Source: Opitutaceae bacterium
GTDB lineage: Bacteria > Verrucomicrobiota > Verrucomicrobiia > Opitutales > Opitutaceae
NCBI GenBank assembly: GCA_028284235.1
Contig: JANQSC010000013.1
Coordinates: 186,001-250,000 of the forward strand
Reading direction: 5' to 3'
DNA length: 64,000 nt
The translations under genes and the position numbers were made by a program. Numbering within the stretch: the stretch's first letter is position 1; every line of letters begins with the position of its first letter. Of the stretch, positions 44,901 through 53,196 are shown piece after piece. Below the pieces are notes generated by a model, which was not told the DNA's origin, ran no database searches, and worked only from the letters and a program-made list of their open reading frames with translations.

Positions 44901-45350
44901 TCCCGAATAGCAAACGTATATATCCAGCCAGCCATCCGCGTTGACGTCGGCCAGGGTCACGCCTGTGGCCCATTTTCCCAAACCGTTCACTCCTGCAGCC
45001 TCTGAAATATCTTCGAAACGCAAGCCGCCTCGGTTGAGAAACAGCCTGTTAGGTTCGAGATTGGCTGTGAGATAAATGTCGGGGAGGCCATCATTGTTGA
45101 TGTCGCCGATCGCCACCCCTCCACCGTTGTAGTAGTAATCGAATACTAGTATATTCAGGTCACCCTCTACGGGAAGAGCATTCGTGAAGCCTAAACCACT
45201 CTCCTCAGGCAACACTTGTTCGAACAACGGCTGCGTTGCTACGGATTCGCAATTGAAGCCCAAGCGCAACGCAACCGCCGCAATCATCAATGCAAACCAG
45301 CGACTACAATTAACGCGATCGACGAGCATGGTACTTGATGAATGAATCAT
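42000..45350 (-). CDS. Large CRTAC1 family protein with two FG-GAP halves (copy 1)
   Basis: This protein has 1,116 residues from 45350. It carries a signal peptide, an FG-GAP/VCBS half with calcium loops (DINNDGLPDIYLT, DVNADGWLDIYVC, DLDRDNDLDLFLL), an ASPIC/UnbV-like domain (about 538-603; ENFPTRGYLSSIPPSLQFGL, LEVSWPDGRR) and a second FG-GAP half. The open frame runs to 45392, but that start lies inside a terminator hairpin (45381-45411); 45350 or Met 45329 is more likely. It is a paralogue of the 1,115-residue protein at 49402-52749, and the two flank the TonB receptor. By position it may be a surface partner of that receptor (inference). Confidence 0.92.
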   Translation of the reverse strand: MIHSSSTMLVDRVNCSRWFALMIAAVALRLGFNCESVATQPLFEQVLPEESGLGFTNALPVEGDLNILVFDYYYNGGGVAIGDINNDGLPDIYLTANLEPNRLFLNRGGLRFEDISEAAGVNGLGKWATGVTLADVNADGWLDIYVCYSGPFPESDRRNELYINQKDLTFVDEAAAYGLDTPNYSTQALFFDLDRDNDLDLFLLNHSVQSYDTDDIPVLRNAEGINSGDKVFLNHGGRFHDVTAGSGIRSSPLGYGLGIAAGDLNNDGWTDVYVANDYAEPDYLYINNKLGGFIEQSHQSLKHMSNFGMGADIADYNNDGLADIVVGDMAPADNYRQKTNMASMNPELFQFHVDNGLHYQYMYNTLQLNRGDLRFSEVAQLAGVDSTDWSWAALFGDVDNDGWKDLLVTNGFRREHANKDFGYIMEKRTQATQDSDIEVKKQVMVELISEMGEGKLTNYMFRNNGDLTFEDKSMGWGLTEETFSNGAALADLDGDGDLDIVINNIDQPALLYKNTTVERGGPPSLVVRFEGPEGNPFGIGAKVTLRAGDDTQVQENFPTRGYLSSIPPSLQFGLGGESADALEVSWPDGRRQSIIVSGETRSVTFNYAESSLPRRSKSDDPSSPPLFADITAKAAIRHKHMENRHDDFADEILLPHKLSRLGPAIAVGDVNGDGLEDVFVGGAARQAAALILQSTSGAFAEPVREPWTLDAGSEDVGATLFDCDGDGDLDLYVASGGNEFPEGDERYADRLYLNDGLGNFTKATERLPGLRVSGAVVETCDFDVDGDLDLFVGGRLVPKRYPSPADSFLLENENGRFVDRTQNLAPGLKELGMVTSALWTDVTSDGQADLVVAGEWMPITVFEKNGQSFEKLDSLDLENEVGWWYSLAEIDVDNDGDTDLVGGNLGLNYKYRASQQEPFSVHANDFDESGSLDIVLSYYNDGAQFPLRGRQCSSQQMPIIADLYKTYHDFGLATLVDIYGPLGLGRSLEYHATNFAHCLIENQGDGRFEFRPLPSLAQLSTVNGILVDDFDEDGHADLVIGGNLYPVEVETIRADASFGLFLKGNGDGDFHPVDTNESGLAIDGDVKGLKRIQIKDASGILVSNNDDRLQLISVNK

Positions 45351-45380
45351 TATCGAGTCTTGGTAAAACCTAAACAATCG

Positions 45381-45411
45381 CAAGCCCGCCACTCCTGAAG
45401 TGACGGGCTTG
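45381..45411 (-). terminator. Hairpin terminator after the TonB receptor gene
   Basis: A 13-bp stem with one mismatch (CAAGCCCGCCACT / AGTGACGGGCTTG) and a 5-base loop lies 31 bp after the receptor stop. On the minus strand it is followed by a T-rich tract (GTTTAGGTTTT). It separates the receptor from the CRTAC1 gene downstream, so those two may be separately transcribed. Confidence 0.65.
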
Positions 45412-45442
45412 GACCTGTAATACTACACCAAACGAAAAGGAA

Positions 45443-48400
45443 TTAGAAACTAAACGTATTCGTCAGGAAGATCTCTCGGGGCGGTGGATTGCGGAGCGAA
45501 TAGATCGTCCCGTCCACATCGGCCGCTACCTGAATCGGATCGTTGTCTCCGATCAGATTGCGAATATTCAGCTGAGCCTTCCAATCAACCCGATCGTTGA
45601 AAATCGGTCGTTGGTAGGTGATCCAGGCGTCGCCGTTAAACTGCTCCGAACCGCGGTAGGGGTTGTCTATGATCGGTACCCATAGATCCGTTTCCGAATT
45701 GTAAGCAGCGTCATACCCGATGGCGATGTCATCCTGCCACCTTAGAGCGCCACCCACGCCGAAACCGCTCAGCCAGCCTTCGTCGTCGAACCGGTAGTTG
45801 CTAATGACATTGTAGCGCCACTCCCGGATTTCCGGATTTAGACGGCCTTCTCGAGTCAATGGATTGAGCACTTTGGAAGTGAGCTGATCCAGAAACGCGT
45901 CTCGGATGGCCCGTTCGGACATATCGCGCGCTTCGGGAGCCCAATCCGTATAGAGATCAAATAGGCCCAACTCGACCATTCGATCACGGGCATCAAAGAA
46001 AATTTGCGAGAACAAAGGAATGACATCCGATATGACCGCCTGTTGTTTGGCTGCATTAAAAGCCAGCGTCCAATTCTCGTTGAGGCTGCCAATGATTTCC
46101 AGCTCGAAGCCTTCAGCCGTCACGTTTTGCGTGTCGCTGATGTTCTGACTGTTAATGTCGTTTTGAGCAACGCTGTCACCCTCGAGCCTGAGACCCAAGA
46201 TGTCTTTGGTTGGCCCCTCAAGAATGTTGATCGATGCATCGAAGATGTCTTGATAGGATGTGTAATTGGGAACGTTGCCCGATAGACCTTGGCTCGCGTA
46301 AGCCCAAAGCTCGTCGAATGGAATCTCCGCATCCCGAGCATCCACAAAGCGCTGCAACACGCCATTGCCCGCGACTCGAAAGAAGTCATTAGTGGCCCCA
46401 ACGCCCGCGCTGGTTTGCCCCTGGAGACTGGTTTCGTACCAATTGAATCGAGCCATCAGGCGATTGTCGAGAAGGTGCAGTGAGAATCCCTCTTCCTCGG
46501 TTACTCCCGACTGTGGAGGGATCGGCCGGTTGAGCAGGTCCTTCCGAAGGCTGGTCGGCGAGAAGTTTTCCGACTCCGCCCAGTGTACGGAGATTCCCAC
46601 TACTTCACTAAAGGGATTCCAACTTTCAGGCAAGTGGGCGACAACACTCTTGGTCTTGGTTTCACCAGTAGCCACTAAGTCCGGCGTATCGTTTAAGACG
46701 TAGGTTGTGGCTGGGTTGATATTGCCGTCTGGGAAACGCGTCAAACCCAGGTTGTTAAAGGTCTTGCTCTCGTCATCTCTGATTCCGAAAAGCGTATTTA
46801 TATGGCCGTCGAACCAAGTGCCTTGCCACGCCAGAACTTCCGAATCGACAACGGTGCGATTCAGGCTGCCATTGCGAATGTAGGGACGAACTGAAAGCGT
46901 GGTGTCAAAGAGCTCTTGATTCTCCTCATCCCAAAGGCGAGCGGCAATGGGCTGCGTGTCAGGCCCGTAGAAAAACGGGTTCTGACCTCCTGTAAGCCGG
47001 ACGTCCGCATAATTGGACACCCCGCGTAGATCATCGCCCACATAGTGGTTGAAATTAACTTGGCGGTTCCAATTGAATACATTGGCGGCCGGACCCTCTC
47101 CCCAGATGCGAGCCGCATCGGGGCTATCCCAAGCATGAAACCAGGTCTCGCCGCGCGAGTTATGGGTTTGCTCGTCGATGAAGCCAGTGAATCGGTGGGT
47201 TCCCAGATTAGCCCAAAAGCCCTCTTGGTCCGACAAATCGAGGATGTAGTAAGCCGTCGCCCGTTCGGATTCCCGCTTGCTGAAATTCCGTCCGTCTACT
47301 GAAACGTGAGAACGAATCATAGGGCGTCCAGCGTTCGGGTTGGGACTGCCATCTGCCAGTTTCAGATTCACATCGACAGTCAAAAATCCGATGAGATCGT
47401 TGACCCCGGCTTGTTGGCGGCGGGTATCGTAGTGCTGTTCGTCTATCGCAATCTCAATACCGGCATTTCCTTGCAAGAAGGTCTGCTCGAGACTCAGGTT
47501 ATAGGAATTGAACTCATCCGAAGCAATGAAGCCTCCGGGCACGAGCAATCGTTCGCGATTGTCCCAAATAGAATAAGGTGTCGTACGACCGGTGCGAATG
47601 TTGAACGGCGATGGCGGCCTCCATTCAGTGGCTTGGAAGTGGTCCCAAACGATAGTCGATTCGCCAGTTTCCGGATCCGATCCGCGAATCAGACCTTCGA
47701 TCCCCTCCGTGCCCGGGAAATACGGAGCTGGAGAGCCGTCCGTGTCAAACGATGCAGCTACTTGGCCACCGAAACCAAGAGCTCGACCGATATGCGTTGG
47801 TCGGCCCGACTCGGGCACGTTTTCAAAGTCCCACATGAATTTCGAAACAAAATTTTCCGGACGCAAAGAATCGGGAAGCGTCGCTCCGTATGCAGCGTAC
47901 TTAGCCGGATCGCGGGCGTCGAACCACCAAGGAATCATGTTGTTGTGGAAGCTGCTCTGAGGACGCTCCGCCATTATCTCCCCGTCTTCGAAATTGCCGC
48001 GCAAAATCGTGTTGCCCAAGGCTCCATCATTCCCTTCGAAAAGGAGACCCTCAAAGGCCGCATAGTAGCGATCCTTGTCTTCGAATGCCGGGCGTTGTTG
48101 GAACTCATGGCGTTCTCTTAGAGCTGCGATGAACACTCCCAACCGCCCATCCAGAAGGGTCTGGTTATGCTTGAGTATAGTACGGTTGGCCCCGTGTTCG
48201 CCTAAGCGTATTTGCACTTCAGAGAAATCGGCAGACCGCGATGCCCGGGCCAAAGAACTGTCGATGATGCCACCCGGACTTCCAATGCCAAAGAGAAGGG
48301 CATTGGGCCCACGGCTGATGGTAACACGGGAGAGATTGTAGCTGTCTGCTGGGATGTCGGTCGCGAAGAAGTTCCGTGTACGCGAAGGTCTCGTCAAACC

Positions 48401-48796
48401 TCGTACGCGTTGAGTATTGTCCGGCGTGCCCCGCGCGTTGGCAGACTCGCCACCAGCAATCGTATCCGACACATTGCCGTTGGGTCCCCCCGCCTCGGTA
48501 TTCATCGAATAAATGAGAGCCGTATTGATATCGGTGGCGCCAATATCATCCAGAAACTCCTTGGTAACCACCGAAATCGAAGATCCAACGTCGGCCAGAT
48601 TCGTATTAAGACGGCTTCCCGCTAGCGTGCTGAGCGCGCGATAGCCTTCGTCGCCCGAGGCATCCACCTCGAAGGGAGACAACTCAAATACTTCGGTTTC
48701 GTCATCGTCTTGAGCCAAACCGGAATGATAGAATAATAGGGTTAATGAGGCGACACCGAGAAGGCTCGATCGCCTGAAGGGTAGGATACGTTTCAT
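45443..48796 (-). CDS. TonB-dependent outer-membrane receptor
   Basis: This 1,117-residue receptor has a signal peptide (MKRILPFRRSSLLGVASLTL) and a TonB-box-like stretch (EVFELSPFEV, about 35-44) characteristic of Opitutales receptors. The plug domain (about 50-210) contains GSSISVVTKEFLDDIGATD, DIPADSYNLSRVTISRGPNA and GSPGGIIDSS. The long beta-barrel ends in FLTNTFSF with a C-terminal aromatic. There is no carboxypeptidase-like N-terminal domain and no SusD gene nearby. CRTAC1 genes lie on both sides. It imports a ligand through the outer membrane, probably an oligosaccharide in this context, but the sequence does not identify it. Confidence 0.95.
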   Translation of the reverse strand: MKRILPFRRSSLLGVASLTLLFYHSGLAQDDDETEVFELSPFEVDASGDEGYRALSTLAGSRLNTNLADVGSSISVVTKEFLDDIGATDINTALIYSMNTEAGGPNGNVSDTIAGGESANARGTPDNTQRVRGLTRPSRTRNFFATDIPADSYNLSRVTISRGPNALLFGIGSPGGIIDSSLARASRSADFSEVQIRLGEHGANRTILKHNQTLLDGRLGVFIAALRERHEFQQRPAFEDKDRYYAAFEGLLFEGNDGALGNTILRGNFEDGEIMAERPQSSFHNNMIPWWFDARDPAKYAAYGATLPDSLRPENFVSKFMWDFENVPESGRPTHIGRALGFGGQVAASFDTDGSPAPYFPGTEGIEGLIRGSDPETGESTIVWDHFQATEWRPPSPFNIRTGRTTPYSIWDNRERLLVPGGFIASDEFNSYNLSLEQTFLQGNAGIEIAIDEQHYDTRRQQAGVNDLIGFLTVDVNLKLADGSPNPNAGRPMIRSHVSVDGRNFSKRESERATAYYILDLSDQEGFWANLGTHRFTGFIDEQTHNSRGETWFHAWDSPDAARIWGEGPAANVFNWNRQVNFNHYVGDDLRGVSNYADVRLTGGQNPFFYGPDTQPIAARLWDEENQELFDTTLSVRPYIRNGSLNRTVVDSEVLAWQGTWFDGHINTLFGIRDDESKTFNNLGLTRFPDGNINPATTYVLNDTPDLVATGETKTKSVVAHLPESWNPFSEVVGISVHWAESENFSPTSLRKDLLNRPIPPQSGVTEEEGFSLHLLDNRLMARFNWYETSLQGQTSAGVGATNDFFRVAGNGVLQRFVDARDAEIPFDELWAYASQGLSGNVPNYTSYQDIFDASINILEGPTKDILGLRLEGDSVAQNDINSQNISDTQNVTAEGFELEIIGSLNENWTLAFNAAKQQAVISDVIPLFSQIFFDARDRMVELGLFDLYTDWAPEARDMSERAIRDAFLDQLTSKVLNPLTREGRLNPEIREWRYNVISNYRFDDEGWLSGFGVGGALRWQDDIAIGYDAAYNSETDLWVPIIDNPYRGSEQFNGDAWITYQRPIFNDRVDWKAQLNIRNLIGDNDPIQVAADVDGTIYSLRNPPPREIFLTNTFSF

Positions 48797-48951
48797 AGTT
48801 TGTCGGGTATTATTTATAGACTTTGAAGGGAGTGAATACTGACTGTAAAACCCTGCATGACTGCATTCCCAATGTGGGCCGCAACGATGCGTGGGAACAA
48901 AATAGCCATTGAATGCTCAACGGGGCTCGAGTAGGTAAAGGCGTATTCGAA

Positions 48952-48987
48952 TTGTAGTAGGGGTTGTAGTAGGGATTGTAGGACGAG
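48952..48987. repeat. Three tandem 12-bp repeats
   Basis: Units start at 48952, 48964 and 48976: TTGTAGTAGGGG, TTGTAGTAGGGA and TTGTAGGACGAG. The first two differ at one base and the third is degenerate. They lie about 155-190 bp upstream of the TonB receptor start and may be iterated binding sites. They are too short and too few to be a CRISPR array. Confidence 0.55.
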
Positions 48988-49021
48988 AATCGCTCAATAC
49001 ACGCATTCTAGCAGCCGTTCA

Positions 49022-49043
49022 CCAAACCGTCTTTACGGTTTGG
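49022..49043. repeat. Perfect inverted repeat, 9-bp arms with 4-bp loop
   Basis: CCAAACCGT-CTTT-ACGGTTTGG lies about 225 bp upstream of the TonB receptor start and 360 bp upstream of the divergent CRTAC1 gene. It can form a hairpin on either strand or bind a dimeric protein. No T-tract follows, so a regulatory role is likelier than termination. Confidence 0.5.
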
Positions 49044-49401
49044 GAATCCGAATTCCAATTTCGGGCAATTTGATTTACCTCCGAATTTTCGTCCTCTATT
49101 TTAAAAGGAGAAATAGCCAGATTCAGGCCTTAGAGTGACATCATTAATTAGGTCGAATCGGCAAGAAAACACCTAGTCGCCCTCACTCAATAGAATGCGC
49201 TCATCCAATCGCTCAATCCTATTTGCTTCCTATTTCCTTGCTTCAAGCTAACATACTCGTATCCACGTTTAAATTACTCTAAAATATATATAGATCGTGC
49301 CTGCGCACGCATTGGAAATCGCTATTCGTCGCCTTTCCCGCCCTCGCCACGAACTAGAAAATTCGCTCGTTTCCAATTCAATCTAGCTCAATTCAATTGA
49401 A

Positions 49402-52400
49402 ATGAACTTCCATGAAATCGCGCTCGGTTCTCGAGCCCTAGAGAAAACCAAGAGCATCTTCCTTACCCTCATTGCTCAAGCCCTTTTCATCCCCGCATTT
49501 CACGCCCAAATGCGACTGGAAGAGATTGCTCCCATTCAAAGCGGCCTCGAATTCGAGAACTTGCTAAACGAAGACAACGAGATCAATTATTCCACGTATC
49601 CATTTATTTACTTCGGTAATGGCGTAGCGGCAGGCGATCTCGACAACGACGGTCTTCCAGACCTCGTATTTGCAGCGAATCGTGGAGACAACCGGATCTT
49701 TCGCAATCGAGGCGACTTCACGTTCGAAGACGTTACTGAAAGCTCCGGATTGCTGGAAAAGCCAGCTTGGGCTAACGGGGTCACATTGGCGGACGTAAAC
49801 GCCGACGGACGGCTTGACCTCTATTTCTGCAATTCCGGCATGTGGGACTCTCGCGCGAATCAGCTCTTCATCAATCGCGGCAATTTCTCCTTCGTCGAGT
49901 CGGCCGACGACTACGGGATCGGCGACCGAGGCCCAAGCTCGCAAGCCGCGTTTTTCGACTACGACCGCGACGGCGATCTCGATCTCTACGTAGCCGCCTA
50001 TCCCCAATACAGCATCGCCACCCCCGCCTATGCGTATTCGGAATTGAGGCGCAGCGGACGCCCCATCGACAGTGACCACCTGTACCGAAACAATGGCGAC
50101 GGCACCTTCTCCGATGTCACCCAAGCCGCAGGAGTCAAGAACTGGGGACGTACCCTGGGACTGTCCATTAGCGATTTCAACAACGATGGCTGGCAAGACG
50201 TCTATGTATCCAACGACTTTGCCACGCCCGACTACTTCTACATCAACAATGGCGATGGCACCTTTTCCGAAAGATCCCGACAAGCGATGCGGCACACAGC
50301 GTTTTTCGGGATGGGAAGCGATGCCGCCGATTTCAACAACGATGGCATGACCGACATCCTCCAGCTAGACATGATGGCCGAGGACAACCAGGCCCAGAAA
50401 ACGAACATGTCAGGCATGGACCGGAAAGCCTTCTGGCAAGTTGTAAGGATGGGGCTCCATCATCAGTACATGCGCAACGTTCTCAACTTGAACAACGGCA
50501 ACGGCACATTCAGCGATGTCGCTGAGCTGTCCTCAGTGGACTCTACCGACTGGTCCTGGGCCGGCCTAATGGCCGACTTGAACAACGATGGCTGGAAGGA
50601 TATTCTGATCACCAACGGAATGAGGCGCTCAGTCAACGACAACGACTTCCGGCTCCGCAATGAGGCCCGCGCCAAGGACGGATCTCTCGAGACAATGTCT
50701 GCATTCGAATTGTTGGAAGACGTTCCCGTGGATCCAATTTCCAACTACGTCTTCGAAAACAACGGCGACCTCACTTTCTCCAACCGCTCCGCCGATTGGG
50801 GCTTCGATTTCAAAGGATTCTCCGCTGGAGCGACTTTGGCAGATCTAGATGCCGACGGCGATCTCGATGTCGCCCTCAACAACACCGATGGACCCGCAAC
50901 GCTCCATCGAAACCACGCCGACCGGCTCGGCCACCATTGGACCCAGCTGCGACTGCAAAATCCAGGCCCGAACCTCAACGCCTTGGGGGCGCGCGTGACG
51001 ATTATTACAGGCGAGTCGACTCAGACCATCGAGAATACACCCACCCGCGGATACTTCTCGTCGCTCCCTCCAACGCTGCACGCCGGACTAGGCAAGGCGA
51101 AACGAATCGACGAAATTCGCGTGCTTTGGCCTGATGGCGCGGGAGAACGCTTCGGTCCGCTGCCAGTCGATCGCGTCCTAACAATTGTTCGCGACGAAGG
51201 AACACCCATTTCCGCCGCTCTCGCGCTTCAGCCAAGTCTCCACAAAGCCAAGTCCTTCGAAATAGCGGAATGGACCGTCCCCGGCGCTCGGTTCACGCAT
51301 AAGGAAAATGACTACGACGATCTCGACCGGGAGATTCTCCTGCCGCATTTGATGTCCCGCTGGGGGCCCTGCATCGCTGTGGAAGACGTGAACGCGGATG
51401 GCTTAGACGACTTCTACGTCGGCGGCGCCCGAGGTCAGTCCGGCACTCTTTTCATCCAGGAGACCAACGGCGCATTCCGACAGACTGAGCCAGAAAACTC
51501 CCCATGGCAATCGCATGCCAAGCGTGAAGACACGGGAGCCGCCTTCTTCGACGCAAACAGCGACGGACTGCCCGACCTATACGTTGCCAGCGGTGGAAAC
51601 GAAGTCACCACCGGGCACCCTGAACTGGAAGACCGTCTTTACATCAATCAGGGAAAGGGCGGCTTCGTGGATGCTTCGGATCGGCTGCCCGAAATTGGGG
51701 CCAGCGCTTCGTCCGTCTTGCCTGCAGACTTCGATCAAGACGGAGATTTTGACCTATTCGTTGGCGGACGCCAGGAGCCCGGTTCCTATCCCCTGCCCGG
51801 CCGTTCCGTTCTTCTGGAGAATCGCGACGGCGCCTTCGTCGACGTCACCAACGCCCGCGGGCCCCAGCTCGAACGCCTCGGCATGGTCACTTCCGGCGCT
51901 TGGAGCGACTTCGACGGGGATGGCTCCTTGGACCTTTTGGTCGCTGGCGAATGGATGCCTCTGCGGATTTTCCTGCAGAAAGACGGTTCCTTCTCCGAAG
52001 CTTCGGATCAATTCGATCTCGGACGCCGAACAGGTTGGTGGTTCAGCTTGAAAACCCTGGACGTGGACGGCGATGGAGATCTTGATATCGTGGCGGGCAA
52101 CAACGGGCTGAACTACAAGTACAAGGCATCTCAGAACAAGCCCTTCCATCTGAATTTCGCCGACTTCGACAACAATGGCTCCAAGGACATCGTTCTCGGA
52201 TACGAACAAAATGGTAAGCGCTATCCAGTCCGAGGTCGCGAATGCTCGGCCTTTCAAGTCCCCGTCATCAAAAAGCGCTTTCCTACCTACAAAGCATTTT
52301 CAATAGCAACCGTATTCGATATCTACGGACAGGAAGAAATATCCGAAGCCCTGCATCTAACGGTGACCGATTTCGGCAGTGGCGTTTTTCTTCGCGGCGA

Positions 52401-52749
52401 TTCGGGAACATTCGAATTCAAGCGATTTCCCAACGCCGCTCAGACATCGGCAACCATGGGAATCGTCGACCACGACTTCGATCGCGACGGCCAAGTCGAT
52501 TTGCTCCTGGCCGGCAATCTTTACGTATCCGAAGTCGAAACCCCGCGAAACGACGCCGGAAACGGAACGATTCTACTCAACCGCGGACCCGGATCCTTCG
52601 AGGAGGTCGTCTCATACCAATCAGGTTTCTTCGCTCCCCACGATATCCGCGCCCTCGCCTCGATCCGTATCGCCGGAAACGACGCGATCATAGTTGTCAA
52701 CAACGACGGTCCACTCCAAATATTTCGAATTGGCCCTCAAACTCCCTAA
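49402..52749 (+). CDS. Large CRTAC1 family protein with two FG-GAP halves (copy 2)
   Basis: This 1,115-residue exported protein has a signal peptide (about 14-36, KTKSIFLTLIAQALFIPAF). A first FG-GAP/VCBS half follows (DLDNDGLPDLVFA, DVNADGRLDLYFC, DFNNDGWQDVYVS), then an ASPIC/UnbV-like domain (about 525-600; ENTPTRGYFSSLPPTLHAGL, IRVLWPDGAGERF) and a second FG-GAP half (DVNADGLDDFYVG, DANSDGLPDLYVA, DFDGDGSLDLLVA). The overall plan and many blocks match the copy at 42000-45350. It is transcribed away from the TonB receptor from a 0.6-kb shared control region. Calcium binding by the DxDxDG loops is expected. Ligand and function are unknown. Confidence 0.93.
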   Translation: MNFHEIALGSRALEKTKSIFLTLIAQALFIPAFHAQMRLEEIAPIQSGLEFENLLNEDNEINYSTYPFIYFGNGVAAGDLDNDGLPDLVFAANRGDNRIFRNRGDFTFEDVTESSGLLEKPAWANGVTLADVNADGRLDLYFCNSGMWDSRANQLFINRGNFSFVESADDYGIGDRGPSSQAAFFDYDRDGDLDLYVAAYPQYSIATPAYAYSELRRSGRPIDSDHLYRNNGDGTFSDVTQAAGVKNWGRTLGLSISDFNNDGWQDVYVSNDFATPDYFYINNGDGTFSERSRQAMRHTAFFGMGSDAADFNNDGMTDILQLDMMAEDNQAQKTNMSGMDRKAFWQVVRMGLHHQYMRNVLNLNNGNGTFSDVAELSSVDSTDWSWAGLMADLNNDGWKDILITNGMRRSVNDNDFRLRNEARAKDGSLETMSAFELLEDVPVDPISNYVFENNGDLTFSNRSADWGFDFKGFSAGATLADLDADGDLDVALNNTDGPATLHRNHADRLGHHWTQLRLQNPGPNLNALGARVTIITGESTQTIENTPTRGYFSSLPPTLHAGLGKAKRIDEIRVLWPDGAGERFGPLPVDRVLTIVRDEGTPISAALALQPSLHKAKSFEIAEWTVPGARFTHKENDYDDLDREILLPHLMSRWGPCIAVEDVNADGLDDFYVGGARGQSGTLFIQETNGAFRQTEPENSPWQSHAKREDTGAAFFDANSDGLPDLYVASGGNEVTTGHPELEDRLYINQGKGGFVDASDRLPEIGASASSVLPADFDQDGDFDLFVGGRQEPGSYPLPGRSVLLENRDGAFVDVTNARGPQLERLGMVTSGAWSDFDGDGSLDLLVAGEWMPLRIFLQKDGSFSEASDQFDLGRRTGWWFSLKTLDVDGDGDLDIVAGNNGLNYKYKASQNKPFHLNFADFDNNGSKDIVLGYEQNGKRYPVRGRECSAFQVPVIKKRFPTYKAFSIATVFDIYGQEEISEALHLTVTDFGSGVFLRGDSGTFEFKRFPNAAQTSATMGIVDHDFDRDGQVDLLLAGNLYVSEVETPRNDAGNGTILLNRGPGSFEEVVSYQSGFFAPHDIRALASIRIAGNDAIIVVNNDGPLQIFRIGPQTP

Positions 52750-52782
52750 AGAACCTATCCCAAAACCTATCCAGAGGGCTGC

Positions 52783-52893
52783 ATGAAGCGCGCCTTTCTA
52801 AAAGATGACGGAACGCCGTTCGCCTATCGACCTGAGGCCACACGCAAGACCCGCCTACAAGTTCTTCAATCCACATTGGATCAGTTTCAGTGA
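52783..52893 (+). CDS. Small ORF or gene remnant (36 residues)
   Basis: A short frame begins MKRAFLKDDGTPFAYRPEAT and ends in LDQFQ. AGAGGG lies 4 bp before the ATG, which is a better ribosome site than most genes in this window have. The composition looks protein-like, but I recognise no family. It could be a genuine small protein, or the 5' end of a gene destroyed by deletion. The remainder of the 447-bp gap (52750-53196) shows nothing else I can support. Confidence 0.3.
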   Translation: MKRAFLKDDGTPFAYRPEATRKTRLQVLQSTLDQFQ

Positions 52894-53196
52894 CACTGTT
52901 GTTCTGGTTATCCTCGAGATAGTAACCTTGACCGAGGTCCTGGAGACCGCTGAGATAGATAGGCCCAGATTGGCCAATCATATCGAACTTCGAACTCCAG
53001 ACATGCGAATTTAGTCTAGTATACAGACCCGGACTCAACCATCTCGACCTCGGACAAATTCTGTTGGATCGCAGCCCTATACCCCCTTACAACATTCAAG
53101 GATACCGTTTCTTTCCCCCCTTACCCCAAACGCTCGCGATTCGCTCTAGCGAGTCCACCGCTTTTACTACGCTGGAACCCATGCGCTCGACTTGAA

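Larger units (their letters stand above)
48797..49401. other. 605-bp divergent control region between the TonB receptor and a CRTAC1 gene
   Basis: No coding frame is credible here. The region must hold promoters in both directions. It contains three 12-bp tandem repeats (48952-48987), a strong inverted repeat (49022-49043) and an AT-rich block (about 49277-49294) followed by a small CGTGC-CTGC-GCACG dyad at 49296-49309. No clear ribosome site precedes either gene. Confidence 0.6.

Noticed and set aside
48952..48987. CRISPR-like array
   Set aside because: The units are 12 bp, contiguous without spacers and only three in number; there are no cas genes in the window.
49564..50295. A 243-codon minus-strand frame inside the second large CRTAC1 gene
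   Set aside because: It is rich in Val-Ile-Val-Glu repeats that mirror the Asp-rich FG-GAP loops on the other strand, a typical antisense shadow.
52697..53038. A 113-codon minus-strand frame in the gap after the second large CRTAC1 gene
   Set aside because: It overlaps the 3' end of the CRTAC1 gene, has no convincing start signal and no recognised motif.
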